Assembly (NCBI RefSeq): GCF_000204055.1 | Contig: NW_006768839.1 | Location: forward strand, 310,001 to 374,000 | Direction: 5' to 3' | Origin: Melampsora larici-populina 98AG31 | Lineage: Eukaryota; Basidiomycota; Pucciniomycetes; Pucciniales; Melampsoraceae | Length of the DNA: 64,000 bases | Shown: positions 22,882 through 33,087 of the stretch, piece after piece | Numbering within the stretch: the first letter of the stretch is position 1 | Layout of the letters: each line of letters starts with the position of its first letter | The notes under the pieces: generated by a model | Databases searched by the model: none | Told to the model about the DNA's origin: nothing | Seen by the model: the letters and a program-made list of their open reading frames with translations, nothing else | Position numbers and translations under genes: made by a program

Positions 22882-24820
22882 GAGGGATGTTGTTGATGAT
22901 GAACTTGAGAATGAGATGGTAGTTTTTTGATTTTCTTGATTTGGAATCGAATTGAAAGATTATAACAGCGGCCGGTCGAAAGCTCAACACAGCCTATCAC
23001 AGCTCATTAGCCATGTCAGTAGTACGGAAGCCCCGACCCAGCACGGGGAGCCAGGCTCGTCTCGGTCCCAGAACCAGGTCGGCATAGTCTCGGCGGGGCT
23101 TCAAAGAAGATTGGGCTGACCCGGTCCGTGCCGTTGATGAGAACAAGAGGCAATTGGGACAACCCTGACAGTACTGTCAGGCCACTGGCAGTCAGGCCTT
23201 TCAGTGACCTGTCCCTCACCCGTGAAAGCCAGCATGATTATTTCACTCTTGCTTTCCACCACTTCACATCCCCGATGAAAGCTTGGTGAGACCTTTAATC
23301 ACCGGTGTGACAGGCCCCGTGTTATCGTCCTCTATCCTCATCTCAGTTTCCCCCCTGGTCTAATCCGTCAATCACCACCTCTGTTTCACCACCTCACCCC
23401 AAGTTGACTGCAACTGTGATGCCTTCAAAAGACCCATGTTATTTCGGATCTCACTTTCACCGCATTGACAAGCTTTCCCAACTTACACGGCAAGGCGGGT
23501 TTCACCTATTCCGATCTTGAAAACGTGTCAGGTTTCATTTGTGGAAGATTTAATGGGACTCCTGAGTTTTTTACCTACAACAGGTAGAGCTGAAAGATTA
23601 TGTAGAGAAGGATATTAGATCTATTAAGTAAGATTCCATTAGATTCAAAAATCAGAAAAAGTTGTGATTTTGGTCAAGATCGGTTACAACAATTTCCTGG
23701 TAGTTTATTCACTCCAGCTTATCAAACTTTCACTGCCAGCATAGATGCCTTGGGTTGAGAAATCTGAGGCATCATCCAAGGCAAATCCTCGGACAGACCT
23801 TGTCCGAGGTTTTCGCCCAAGGTATTTTTTTGCCATGAGAATTACCTTGGATCAAAACCTTGGGGAGCTTCTGTCCGAGGTTTTGCATCCGAGGATACCT
23901 TGGATTTTGTAATCCGAGGTAAATATGTTGGCAGTGTTTGGATCGAGTGAAGGCTAAGATTTCTAGTCTTGAACAAAAAGAAACATCTGAAGAAACATCT
24001 TGACCTTCATGATATCAAGATCTTATGGGGGAAATGAGAGATCTTCATGAGTGGATGACGACAAACAAAAGAACAATGTACAAAACGGTTGGTGCTTTCT
24101 TTTTTGCTTGCATGAATTCACGAGTTGCAACCAATTCACCTCCCTTTTCAAAAACACCAACAGCTTGAAAGAACACAAAGATTGAGACACTTCTTGAACT
24201 TCTGAATGTCTTGAGTGTTTAAAAAATGAATAATTTGTCATGACTTTGTCAATGTGTGGAATCTATCAATTCTATCACTTGTTACAACCAAGTAATGTAA
24301 TATAAACAGTTAATTGATCTTCTGCATACATGCAAAAACCAAAAGATCAAGTAAACAAGATGGTGACTTCATTGCTTATCTGGACTCTGAGCTGTAAAAA
24401 AATTGCATGAGGGTTCAATCAAATTCTGTCCTTGTTAGTTATCTTGCTTCAATCAAAGTGGTCAATTTGAATGAAGAGACTTCAGACCTAACACAAGAAT
24501 TAATGAAGCTCTTTGTTCTGATTCTCTTAGTGAGGTTTGAGTCTGTTTAGAGTGTTTACCATATAGATTGCTTGTTTTCTTTATTCCTGTGAGTAGTAAA
24601 GATTTGAGGGTTGGAATGAGTGAAAAGTTTGAATGATTTTTACCAGGAGTGTCTTTCGTCTGTTAAAGGGATGACCACAGTAAAGACAGGGGATGCAACA
24701 GGTGGCGGGTGACCTTTCAGTAACGGGTTATGACCCATGATTTCATGGGTTGTGGGTGGTACTGACAGTCAGTGTCAGTGTCAGAGCCTGACAGTCACGG
24801 CTCTCCTGGTGGCTGCGACC
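22882..24820. other. Intergenic region with a GC-rich block and a MITE
   Basis: No gene is supported. A GC-rich block at about 23016-23220 stands out from its AT-rich surroundings and ends near the palindrome TGACAGTACTGTCA (about 23164-23177). Sequence resembling CTGACAGT/ACTGTCAG words recurs at 24760-24800, next to ACCCATGATTTCATGGGT. A CACTG-ended MITE lies at 23731-23946. Confidence 0.4.
23731..23946. mobile_element. MITE with CACTG terminal inverted repeats
   Basis: 216 bp. Left end CACTGCCAGCATA, right end TATGTTGGCAGTG: inverted repeats matching at 12 of 13 positions, flanked by TTT on both sides (23728-23730, 23947-23949). The interior is rich in CCTTGG and CCGAGG words in both orientations. 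CACTA-type ends with a 3-bp target duplication point to the CMC/EnSpm group. It has no coding capacity. Confidence 0.7.
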
Positions 24821-25564
24821 TCTGCCGTTGATAAGAAGTTGAGCAACTTAGAAGAAGAAAAGAAGAACACACTCATCATATTCACCAATGGATCAGTCAG
24901 CAAAGAAGGAGGAGGAGCTGCTGTGGTAACAAAATCTACTCATAAAACCATATCTCTCAGATTCCAAGAAAACTTTTTGAATCACAAAGCTGAATCAATG
25001 GGAATAGTACAAGCTACCAAATTGGCTAATGAAATTTTCAGAAGACATAGACCCCCTCTCACAGATCTTGCTATATTCAGTGATAATCAAGGAGTATTAC
25101 ATCTGATTCACGACACCCCTAGACAATCTTCAGGACAATACCTAATCATTAAAGTACAAACTAACCTAAAAAGACGACCTACTAATGCAAATATCAGATT
25201 GTGTTGGTCCCCAGGAAATACAGGTATAGAACTGAATGAGAAGGTGGACAAACTAGCTAAGAAGGCGGCAGCGGAAACGAATAACAAGATTACAATACCC
25301 ACAAGTTTAGGTAGCCTCAAGAGAAGAACTAACAAAATTTTCAGCATCAAAAACATCACCTTTAAACCAGGGAAAAGCCCATTCACAACTCATCCAAAGG
25401 AAATTGCTAAAGGATTAAGCAATATTGAAAAAGGAGGGGCAGCATCAACTTTTCAGCTAAGAACAAAATATAGTCCTTTATACAAAAATGTATACAAAAG
25501 AAATTTAACAGAATCCCCTTTATGCTGTCAGCCCTGTGTACATATGCATGTACCCAAAGACTAA
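24821..25564 (+). pseudogene. RNase H domain and tail of a LINE (Tad-like) retrotransposon, truncated
   Basis: An open frame to the TAA at 25562-25564 carries an RNase H fold in the arrangement found at the end of Tad/I-type LINE polyproteins: IFTNGSVSKEGGGAAVV, AESMGIVQA, IFSDNQGVL, WSPGNTGIELNEKVDKLAK, then a LRTKYSPLY...CCQPC tail. Two usual catalytic or conserved positions are changed (Asp to Asn in FTNGS; the His of WxPGHxG is Asn), so it is probably inactive. Endonuclease and reverse transcriptase are missing upstream. The frame can be read back to the ATG at 24737, but similarity starts near 24821. Confidence 0.7.
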
Positions 25565-25879
25565 CTTGTAACATAGATAACCACCTTTAGACAACTAATT
25601 ACATGTACATAGGCCCTACAAAACATATGTAACTTGTAATAAATCATACATACGTCCTAATTACATATACATATACATGTAAAACCATATGTAATATGTA
25701 ATAAAACACTAATTACACCTCATAACTCAGTGTCAAGAGTTAAAATGCTTATACTACATAAATTACATAACACGTATATGTAATTATGTAGTATTAATAA
25801 TAATCATAACTAACAGTAATTAAACCCTAAACCACTGTAGTGATACAAACAAATATCACTACAGTTAGGTTTGGAGAGG

Positions 25880-25896
25880 AGAGTATATAAACTCCT
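25880..25896 (+). promoter_or_regulatory. TATA box of the possible LTR
   Basis: GTATATAAACTCC preceded by a GGAGAGGAGA purine run and followed by a CT-rich stretch. This is the usual look of an LTR promoter; the transcript would run toward the gag-like frames. Confidence 0.4.
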
Positions 25897-26105
25897 CCTC
25901 TCTCAGCCTTCAGAGATCCTGACCCAAGCATTTTATTACACACTACTTTTAAAGAACAATTAAAGTTCTACTGAAGTAACATCAAGAGTCTTATAAATAT
26001 AAGACTAGTGATATCTTCATTACTTTAATCAGTTCCTTGATTAAAAGTAAGTAATACCTTCACCCTTTCTGGATCCTCTACTTCCCCCAAGTAGGAACTC
26101 CTTTA

Positions 26106-26288
26106 CACTGCGAAAATAATGTATTTTTCCAAGGTGACAAATGATTGACATCAATGCGCAAAATGATTAATAATGCAGAATTGATGCAGAAAAATGCAGA
26201 ATTAATGCAGAATTAATGCATTTTTAATCATTTTGTGAAATAAATGTAATCATTTCTCACCTCAGAAAAATGCATTATATTTGCAGTG
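26106..26288. mobile_element. MITE with 32-bp CACTGC terminal inverted repeats
   Basis: 183 bp. The left arm starts CACTGCGAAAATAATG and the inverted right arm CACTGCAAATATAATG; the match extends over about 32 bp to AGGTGA with a few mismatches. TTA flanks both ends (26103-26105, 26289-26291). The interior repeats ATGCAGAATTA. Same terminal class and target length as the MITE at 23731. Confidence 0.8.
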
Positions 26289-26290
26289 TT

Positions 26291-26412
26291 AGGTTGGTGA
26301 CCTTCCAACAACCCAAGGCTAGTGACCTACATACAATTACTTCCAGGCTGGTGACCTTAAGAACAACCATAAGTTGGTGACTTTAAGAACAACCAGTGTA
26401 GTGACCTTTATA
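26291..26412. repeat. Degenerate tandem repeat, five units of 24-29 bp
   Basis: Units share the core G(G/T)TGGTGACCTT followed by AAGAACAACC or a diverged form. It lies directly after the MITE, inside the possible LTR. Confidence 0.55.
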
Positions 26413-27919
26413 TCACTCTTTAATCTGTTACTTAAAAGGATTAAAGGAAGGACCTTTGGATCCATCCTTCATTAATTATAACATTCATTTATTATAATTG
26501 TAAACCTCCTTTTCAGGAGTCACTTAACTGTAGTCTGTCTGGATTTATCCAAACAGACCAGTCCTTTTCCCTTTCCTCTTCTCTTCCTATATTTCTAGCT
26601 GTAATTACATTATATTTGAAATATAATTTAATCAATTGGAACCTATAAACCCCTACATTGCCCAATTTAGTGAGCCTTGAGTACTCATCTGAGCACCCAA
26701 CCCTCACATTTGGGGGCCACATCGTGTTGAAACCCAGATTTCAACCTCAACTTTTACCAAAAGTGTGAGATTTCATACATCTAGACAAAGAATAAAAAAC
26801 CACCAGACTATAAGATCAAGTGTGATTGATCACCAATCATCTCACTCAACTAACAACAGTCATTGCACACCCTTAATACAAAATTCTCAAGCATAACATA
26901 CTAAATAAAAACAATCATCAATACATTAAGCATTGTGATTGGTCATCACACCACTCTCTTTTGACCAATCCATATCAAACACTTTCTCAACCAATTTACA
27001 AAATTGTTCAAAAAAAAAGAGAGAGAAAGGAAGGAACCTCATTTTTTTTTATCTTTTTAGTTGTGATTGTTGTTTTGTTTAGTTTTTTATCCTTGAGTAA
27101 TACACTGAAATCATTTTTGAGTATTCTTTAAATCAAAACAACCCGAAACTGATATTACAACATCAAACGGGTCAAATATTTACATATACGAGATTTCGAG
27201 TTTTGAAAATCAACATTGGAAATACAAAAGTTCTTTTCAAAACACAACACATCACAAACAAAAGGAACAATCAATTCAGGATATCGCAGTGGACAAACAC
27301 TCAGAAATCAGATCACAGTAAAGGAATAACGGGGAGCTAGACTCAAAATCGGAAATCGATTTCTTGTCCGATCGGATAAGCCACACCAAACAAATCAAAT
27401 ATATAGAAGTAAGTACTTGTACTCATCGATACAAGCCACAGTTCTCTTATTAGTTTTCTTTTATCAATTGTTATTATTCTCATCGTAATATCAGTCTTAC
27501 TACATTTTTTTTTCTATCTTCCGAAAATTAAGTCCAGTACAGAAATATCAACCAAAGAATCCTACTTCCAAATTCAAAAGATTGTTCTACTCCAACTTAC
27601 AACCGCAAAAGAAAGATCAGACGATCTCAGTTTTTAGCAAACAGGGTGACGAACAAGACCACAACTGATTAGTAAGTACTTCTAACAACTCAGACAAGTT
27701 GATTCCCATCGAAAGAACCTGTTATCCTTACTTACATTACTCCATCAATCTTCAAAACCTCTTTCAAACTATCAAATCAGTTTTTTATATAAAAAGTATT
27801 ACTCATAACTCACCTATCTACATATTTACTTTAGAGAAAGGAACTAACACCTTGTTTTGAAATTATTCTTTTCTCTCCTGATTGCTTCCACTCAACATCC
27901 TTATATTTGAATTTTTTTA

Positions 27920-28198
27920 GTGTCTTTTCCGCACATTTTCAACTCACTCGATCTTGCCAACCACGGAACCCCAGCAAACGACCAGTCTGGTCAGCAAGCT
28001 GTAGGTGGTAACAGATCTCATCAGTCAACACCTGCAATAGACGGGTCCATTCTTGACTTCAAAGACGCTTACGGCAACGTCACTCAGGAGCCAATCGTTA
28101 TCAATTCCACTGTTGCTACGCCTGTCCAAGAAGATCCTCTAGCAAACATAGACATCGACTCGGTTTGTTCGGACGATACAGCACAAGAACCACTTTGA
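27920..28198 (+). CDS. Small acidic ORF in the leader of the gag-like element
   Basis: A 92-codon frame rich in Asp, Gln, Ser and Thr with no known domain. A related short stretch (GDVTQ...) recurs at about 28438-28490 just before a GTAAGT. This suggests either leader exons or repeated coding fragments of the element. Whether it is translated cannot be told from the sequence. Confidence 0.3.
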   Translation: MSFPHIFNSLDLANHGTPANDQSGQQAVGGNRSHQSTPAIDGSILDFKDAYGNVTQEPIVINSTVATPVQEDPLANIDIDSVCSDDTAQEPL

Positions 28199-28643
28199 AC
28201 CGAAGGGCACCCACCAGATAATTTAGTCAACCAGTACAGAGGTATTTTTTTTTTCTTTTCTCCTCTTCAACTCTACTATATACATTTTTTTAACACAATA
28301 CTTACATATAAAACATTGTATCTTTCTCTTGACTATCTGGGAATTGCACATTATCGTTGTTAGATAACAACAACAATCGTCCTAGTAGTCAACACCAAGG
28401 GCAAATTGAGCCAGAGAATCAGCAACCAATTGATTGAGGGGACGTTACTCAAGCACATCAACCAGTTCAAGGGACAAACAATCATTGTAAGTAGAACTGT
28501 GATATTAAACAAGAGCTAGTATAATCATCACTGACGAATAACAATTTTTTTTGGTATTATCATCTTCATTGAATTGTTTTTCTCTCTCTTCTTCTCTTAT
28601 TATTATTTCTCCTTACTCTCTAAAAAAACTCCACAATATGTCT

Positions 28644-29497
28644 GCCAGAAGCTCCCAACCACCCAGAAGGGCAAGCTCCACCAGCACACGAGGGACAGGC
28701 AAATCCAAACGATCCGCCGAACCGAGCTCCAGGACAACACGGAGGTCAACAGTGGAATTATGGGAACCACTACCCGCATCAGGTAAGCCTGACCCAATAC
28801 TGATAGAAAATCTGACCAAAGAAAGAGAAGCTAATAAAGAAACAATCAATTTGTTACTTGAAGACCCAGCAGCAACAGGCAGGGTATTATTACCAACCCC
28901 AGTATCCGGCCCATCTGGCAGCCCCAGTAGCTCAATACCCGCCAGCGCCGGTTCCAGCCTACAACCACCAACCTCAGTACCCCCCACACCCCTTGCCCGG
29001 TACACCGTCAACACCAACCAACTCCAGGGGCAAGCAACAACCCCAACCTACCTCCACCTCCTCCAGTTCAACCATCGTACCAACAAACCAGAGAGATGGA
29101 AGAAGCCCGATTACGTCAAGCTATCATCAACCTCAAACGCAACTTCGATGAGGCCAGAATAGCGAACAACAATTCGAATTTTTGACAAATTCTGGGTGCA
29201 GCCAAGGAAGCCCACAGAGAACTCAAAGAGTTCTTGGGAGGTCGTCGCCACCGATCAAGAGTGGAGGAAGTGGCGGGCTACAACCTGTACCACTTGAACC
29301 CTTGGACCATGGAACCGTTCAATTCTCCAAGACCAGGACCTTCCAGCCAATGTCGCAAGCGAGCTCACGACGAGGACATCAAGGAGATGGCAGAGAATGC
29401 CTCCAACCTTCTGGACATGATTTTGGTGGTCAAAAAGATGAAGAAGGACAACCGCGATCCAGACTCGAAAGGGAAGGGAAAAGAGAGGGAACAGTAA
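28644..29497 (+). pseudogene. Pro/Gln-rich first gag-like frame, disrupted
   Basis: A Pro/Gln/Tyr-rich protein can be followed in pieces. One reading before a GTAAGC donor ends GNHYPHQ; after an acceptor near 28870 comes QQQAGYYYQPQYPAHLAAP. The coding character then moves to another frame near 29015 (NPNLPPPPPVQPSYQQTREM). That frame carries a TGA at 29183-29185 between ANNNSNF and QILGAAKEAHREL, and continues to EDIKEMAENASNLLDM and a TAA at 29495. So at least one frameshift and one nonsense codon are present. It is not a known domain and probably belongs to the same element as the next frame. Confidence 0.5.
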
Positions 29498-32271
29498 GTA
29501 TCCTGCCCCCTCCTAGTTCTTCTTTTCATCATCACCCTTCAGTATTATTTACTGAGACACCTTTCACTGGACCACCTTTAGATAATGATCCCTCCAACTA
29601 CTTGTCTCCTTCTATTGATTCCTTAAAGATAGAAGAAGATGAACTGGAACAGGTAAACAATCAAGGACTGTTCAACCAGTCAAATTTAGTTTCAAATCCC
29701 TCTTCAAAAATTTCTTCTTCCTCTATTGCGCTTTCACATCATGATTTGGATTTAGATGAACTGATACAAAGAAAATCTTATGCAATTTATCAATGTGTTG
29801 AACGTTTACAACCCAACTTGACCCTATTAAAGAATCAATGTGAGCATAGTGAGCAAATGAGATTGAGAGAATTCCAAGTAAACTGCCAAATACATAAGTC
29901 ATCCTATGATGATACAATGAATAAATTTACTGAGTTGAGAGGAGAAATTATAGAAGTCAAAAAGATCCTTGATAAAGTCAACAAACAAGATTATTATCAA
30001 CAACTCTATAGTGATTTTGTGAGTAAGTTATCAGAAATAAAAGAAGAACTGATTGAGTCTGAAAAAGAAAAAGAAAAAATTCAAATAAAGAGTCAATCTA
30101 AAAACAAAGGCAAAGGAAAAGAACAAGCACCTTCTAGTAACAATAAAGAAACTAGTGCATCAACATCAAATACAAGTGACAACGCTAAACAAGGAGAAAC
30201 AGAAATACAAACTGAAAATGTTACACCAATGTATAGTCTAAACAAAACTCAAGCTCTTGTATTACAGATTAGAGGTACATTGAACAAAATAATTGATGAA
30301 CCAACACGTAAACCTTCTGAACAAAATATGGTGAAACAAATGACAAATTTAGCTAGTCAAATTGCTACACGTATATCAGAAAATGAAAAGAAATTGACAT
30401 CCAAACTCAACAGTTATGATAAGAATTTTCATGAGACAATAAATAAATTGTTGCAGGAGAGAAATCAAGATAAAGTAAGCATCAGGGAGACAAGTGACGC
30501 AATAATAGGTGATTTAGCTGAAATGAGAATTGCACTAAAAAATCTAGATGCTAAAGTAGATAAACAAATGAAATTACCAATTAAATATCTGTATAATAAA
30601 ATTGAAGAGCTCCTTGACAAATTTGGGAAGCATGAACAACATGTGACCTCTACAATTGGTGAAATGAGAGAAGACACAAACATGAACAAAATCCGTGAAA
30701 ATTTAAATCAGCAACAACAAAAATTTGAAAGTGGTATGATGAAATCATACCATGCTCTACAAGAAAACATAAACGATAATTATGAGCAATTACAGAAAGA
30801 ATTATTGCTCAAACAAGAAATGCAATTCAAAACTTTCACAGATCAAACGTTTAAAAACCAGGAGATTTTTAACAACAAGTTATTAGACAAGAACAATGAG
30901 ATACAGAGAAAATTATTGGAGATGGATGATAATGCAAATACTGCAAGGCTGACAATTATACAAGAATTTCAGCGTAGAATAAATAACAATAATGGTAGTC
31001 CAATACCAGCACACCAAAAAAATTTGAGTGCAGTCAACAGAACCTTCAATTTACGTCCTGAGGACAATCAAGGAGTTGATCCATCACTTAGAGGAGACGC
31101 CAGATTTAGACAAAGCACAACAGATCCGCGAGAAAGAGCAGTCAGCTATGTAGAACCCTTACCGTGGAATAGAGATTCTCAGAGCCCAACAACTCGTGAA
31201 AGAACAATTGTAAGAGATGAGACACTTCCACCTCGTGAAAGAACAATTGTAAGAGATGAGACACTCCCACCTCGTGAAAGAACAGTTGTAAGAGATGAGA
31301 CACTTCCACCTTGTGAAAGATCATTCATGAGAGAAGATACTGCTCAAACAGGTGTAACAGAATCTGCTAGAGAAGATAACTTGACTAAAGCATTGACCAA
31401 ACTGTGGCCAACAGGTAGAGATTGGAAAAAATTTAGCGGAGACAGTGAATATAATAATCCAAATGATTACATTGACTGGTGCGATGATTTGATCATCACC
31501 CTAAAAATGGACCCTCTGGTTGTTGTAAGCCATTTAGCTACAGCTTTTATAGGCACAGCAGGACCATGGTACATGGATAAACGTAAAACTAAGGGCGCCA
31601 TGACGTGGGATGAGTGGAAAGAAGAAATTCATAAGAGATTTGGTGACAATGTTTGGAAAAATAACATGGAAGATTTATTTATGAACAACAAATTTGATGC
31701 TAATATACACACAGATCCCACAGCTTGGTCTTTGAAGCAAAAGAAGAGAATTTCAGCTTTTGATCCAGACTCCTCTGAAGACAGAATAGTAAATAAAATC
31801 TTGAATAAAGTGGATGGTGACGCTAGAAATGCAATCAAAAGTCAACTCTCTACATTGTACAAGTGGGACATGTTTCTGATGGTATTCAAAGATATTTTTG
31901 AAAATACGACCATCATCACAAAGAAAAGATACTTGAATAGACCAAGGAGACCATTTATTGACAATAGAGCTACCTTGAAAGATGATAAAATGCAAGGACC
32001 CTGTAGTACAAGAGTTCAACCAAGTACATCACAAAGGAAACCTTCTAGAGCATGCCCAAACTGCGGAAGTAAAGATCCAAAACATCAGTGGAGAGGATGC
32101 AAAGATAAGAAAATAGATGTGATTGAAGAAGACACTGAAGAAAGTGATAACATGAATGATGAGTTTGACTTTCAAGGAGGACAACTTTCAGGAGATTCAA
32201 GTTCAGACAGTGAAGGAGAAAATCAACAAAATCAACATCAACAGAATGTCTGCATGATTGATACTCATTAA
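29182..32271 (+). CDS. Gag-like protein with coiled coils, capsid-like region and zinc knuckle
   Basis: Long frame; the coding look begins near 29480 and everything before that overlaps the first frame. Order: Ser/Pro linker, a long Lys/Glu/Gln-rich coiled coil (about 29620-31000), three 39-nt repeats coding for RERTIVRDETLPP (31194-31323), a retrotransposon gag-type capsid region (WKKFSGDSEYNNPNDYIDW to YKWDMFLMVFKDIF), and a CCHC-like knuckle (CPNCGSKDPKHQWRGC). It stops at 32269-32271 in an acidic tail. The frame continues past that stop for 49 more codons to 32418. No protease, reverse transcriptase or integrase follows, so the element is either non-autonomous or truncated. Confidence 0.65.
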   Translation: MTNSGCSQGSPQRTQRVLGRSSPPIKSGGSGGLQPVPLEPLDHGTVQFSKTRTFQPMSQASSRRGHQGDGRECLQPSGHDFGGQKDEEGQPRSRLEREGKREGTVSILPPPSSSFHHHPSVLFTETPFTGPPLDNDPSNYLSPSIDSLKIEEDELEQVNNQGLFNQSNLVSNPSSKISSSSIALSHHDLDLDELIQRKSYAIYQCVERLQPNLTLLKNQCEHSEQMRLREFQVNCQIHKSSYDDTMNKFTELRGEIIEVKKILDKVNKQDYYQQLYSDFVSKLSEIKEELIESEKEKEKIQIKSQSKNKGKGKEQAPSSNNKETSASTSNTSDNAKQGETEIQTENVTPMYSLNKTQALVLQIRGTLNKIIDEPTRKPSEQNMVKQMTNLASQIATRISENEKKLTSKLNSYDKNFHETINKLLQERNQDKVSIRETSDAIIGDLAEMRIALKNLDAKVDKQMKLPIKYLYNKIEELLDKFGKHEQHVTSTIGEMREDTNMNKIRENLNQQQQKFESGMMKSYHALQENINDNYEQLQKELLLKQEMQFKTFTDQTFKNQEIFNNKLLDKNNEIQRKLLEMDDNANTARLTIIQEFQRRINNNNGSPIPAHQKNLSAVNRTFNLRPEDNQGVDPSLRGDARFRQSTTDPRERAVSYVEPLPWNRDSQSPTTRERTIVRDETLPPRERTIVRDETLPPRERTVVRDETLPPCERSFMREDTAQTGVTESAREDNLTKALTKLWPTGRDWKKFSGDSEYNNPNDYIDWCDDLIITLKMDPLVVVSHLATAFIGTAGPWYMDKRKTKGAMTWDEWKEEIHKRFGDNVWKNNMEDLFMNNKFDANIHTDPTAWSLKQKKRISAFDPDSSEDRIVNKILNKVDGDARNAIKSQLSTLYKWDMFLMVFKDIFENTTIITKKRYLNRPRRPFIDNRATLKDDKMQGPCSTRVQPSTSQRKPSRACPNCGSKDPKHQWRGCKDKKIDVIEEDTEESDNMNDEFDFQGGQLSGDSSSDSEGENQQNQHQQNVCMIDTH

Positions 32272-32560
32272 GATAATGAAAAAGATGTCAATGTATTGCA
32301 AGCTGAAGCAGATGCACCCGCGCCTCCTGTAACAAGCGACTACGAAGTCAAAGGAAGAGTGGCACACACCATCAACTCTGAATCGAGTGCACAGCCCAGA
32401 GCACATCAGATGCACTGAGCTGAATAATTTGTGACATTGAAACAACTCAAATTGAACTTTTTTCAAGTGTAAATAACATTTCTAATGTTTTAATGCATGT
32501 CCCATCAAAGAAGGATTTTACTTTTTCATCTTATCCATCCTTATTCACACAAGGTTTTGT

Positions 32561-32593
32561 CAGAGCGCTCTGTGTGACTCTCAGAGCGCTCTG
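32561..32593. repeat. Two perfect 12-bp palindromes
   Basis: CAGAGCGCTCTG occurs at 32561-32572 and again at 32582-32593, just upstream of the 62-bp minisatellite. Confidence 0.7.
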
Positions 32594-32603
32594 ATAGGGC
32601 CCT

Positions 32604-33001
32604 CACAGCAGTACGGGAAGCCTCAAAACACTGTAGAGCAGCTTCACATCAGATTACAAGTGCTTCACAGCAGTGCGGGAAGCCTCAAAACACTGCAGAG
32701 CAGCTTCACAGATTACAAGTGCTTCACAGCAGTGCGGGGAGCCTCAAAATACTGTAGAGCAGCTTCACATCAGATTGAAGGAGCTTCACAGCAGTGCGGG
32801 AAGCCTCAAAATACTGTAGAGCAGCTTCACATCAGATTGAAGGAGCTTCACAGCAGTGCGCAAAGCCTCAAAATACTGTAGAGCAGCTTCGCAGCAGTGC
32901 GGGGAGCCTCAAAATACTTTAGAGCAGCTTCACATCAGATTGAAGGAGCTTCACAGCAGTGCGGGAAGCCTCAAAACACAGTAGAGCAGCTTCACAGCAG
33001 G
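32604..33001. repeat. 62-bp minisatellite, seven units
   Basis: Units begin CACAGCAGTGCGGGAAGCC at 32604, about 32666, 32725, 32787, 32849, 32890 (CGCAGCAGT) and 32952. Most are 62 bp, one is 59 and one is 41. They differ at few positions, so expansion is recent. Short plus-strand frames inside the array are by-products of the repeat. Confidence 0.85.
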
Positions 33002-33087
33002 AAATACAACACCTCTCAAAGTGGCAAGTATTCAGCTATGGATCAAGATTCACATGAAGTGACTTATATTAATAAACTAATAACACC

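Larger units (their letters stand above)
25567..26707 (+). repeat. Possible 5' LTR of the gag-bearing element
   Basis: The segment can be bounded TG...CA (25567 to CTCACA at 26707) and is followed at once by TTTGGGGGCCACATCG, which has the TGG start of a tRNA primer-binding site. A promoter-like GAGTATATAAACTCC lies inside at about 25880. It contains the second MITE. No matching 3' LTR is found in the window, so the call rests on its ends and position before the gag-like frames. Confidence 0.35.

Noticed and set aside
28551..29162. 203-codon plus-strand ORF as the gag leader protein
   Set aside because: The Pro/Gln/Tyr-rich and helical coding character lies in the other two frames over most of this stretch.
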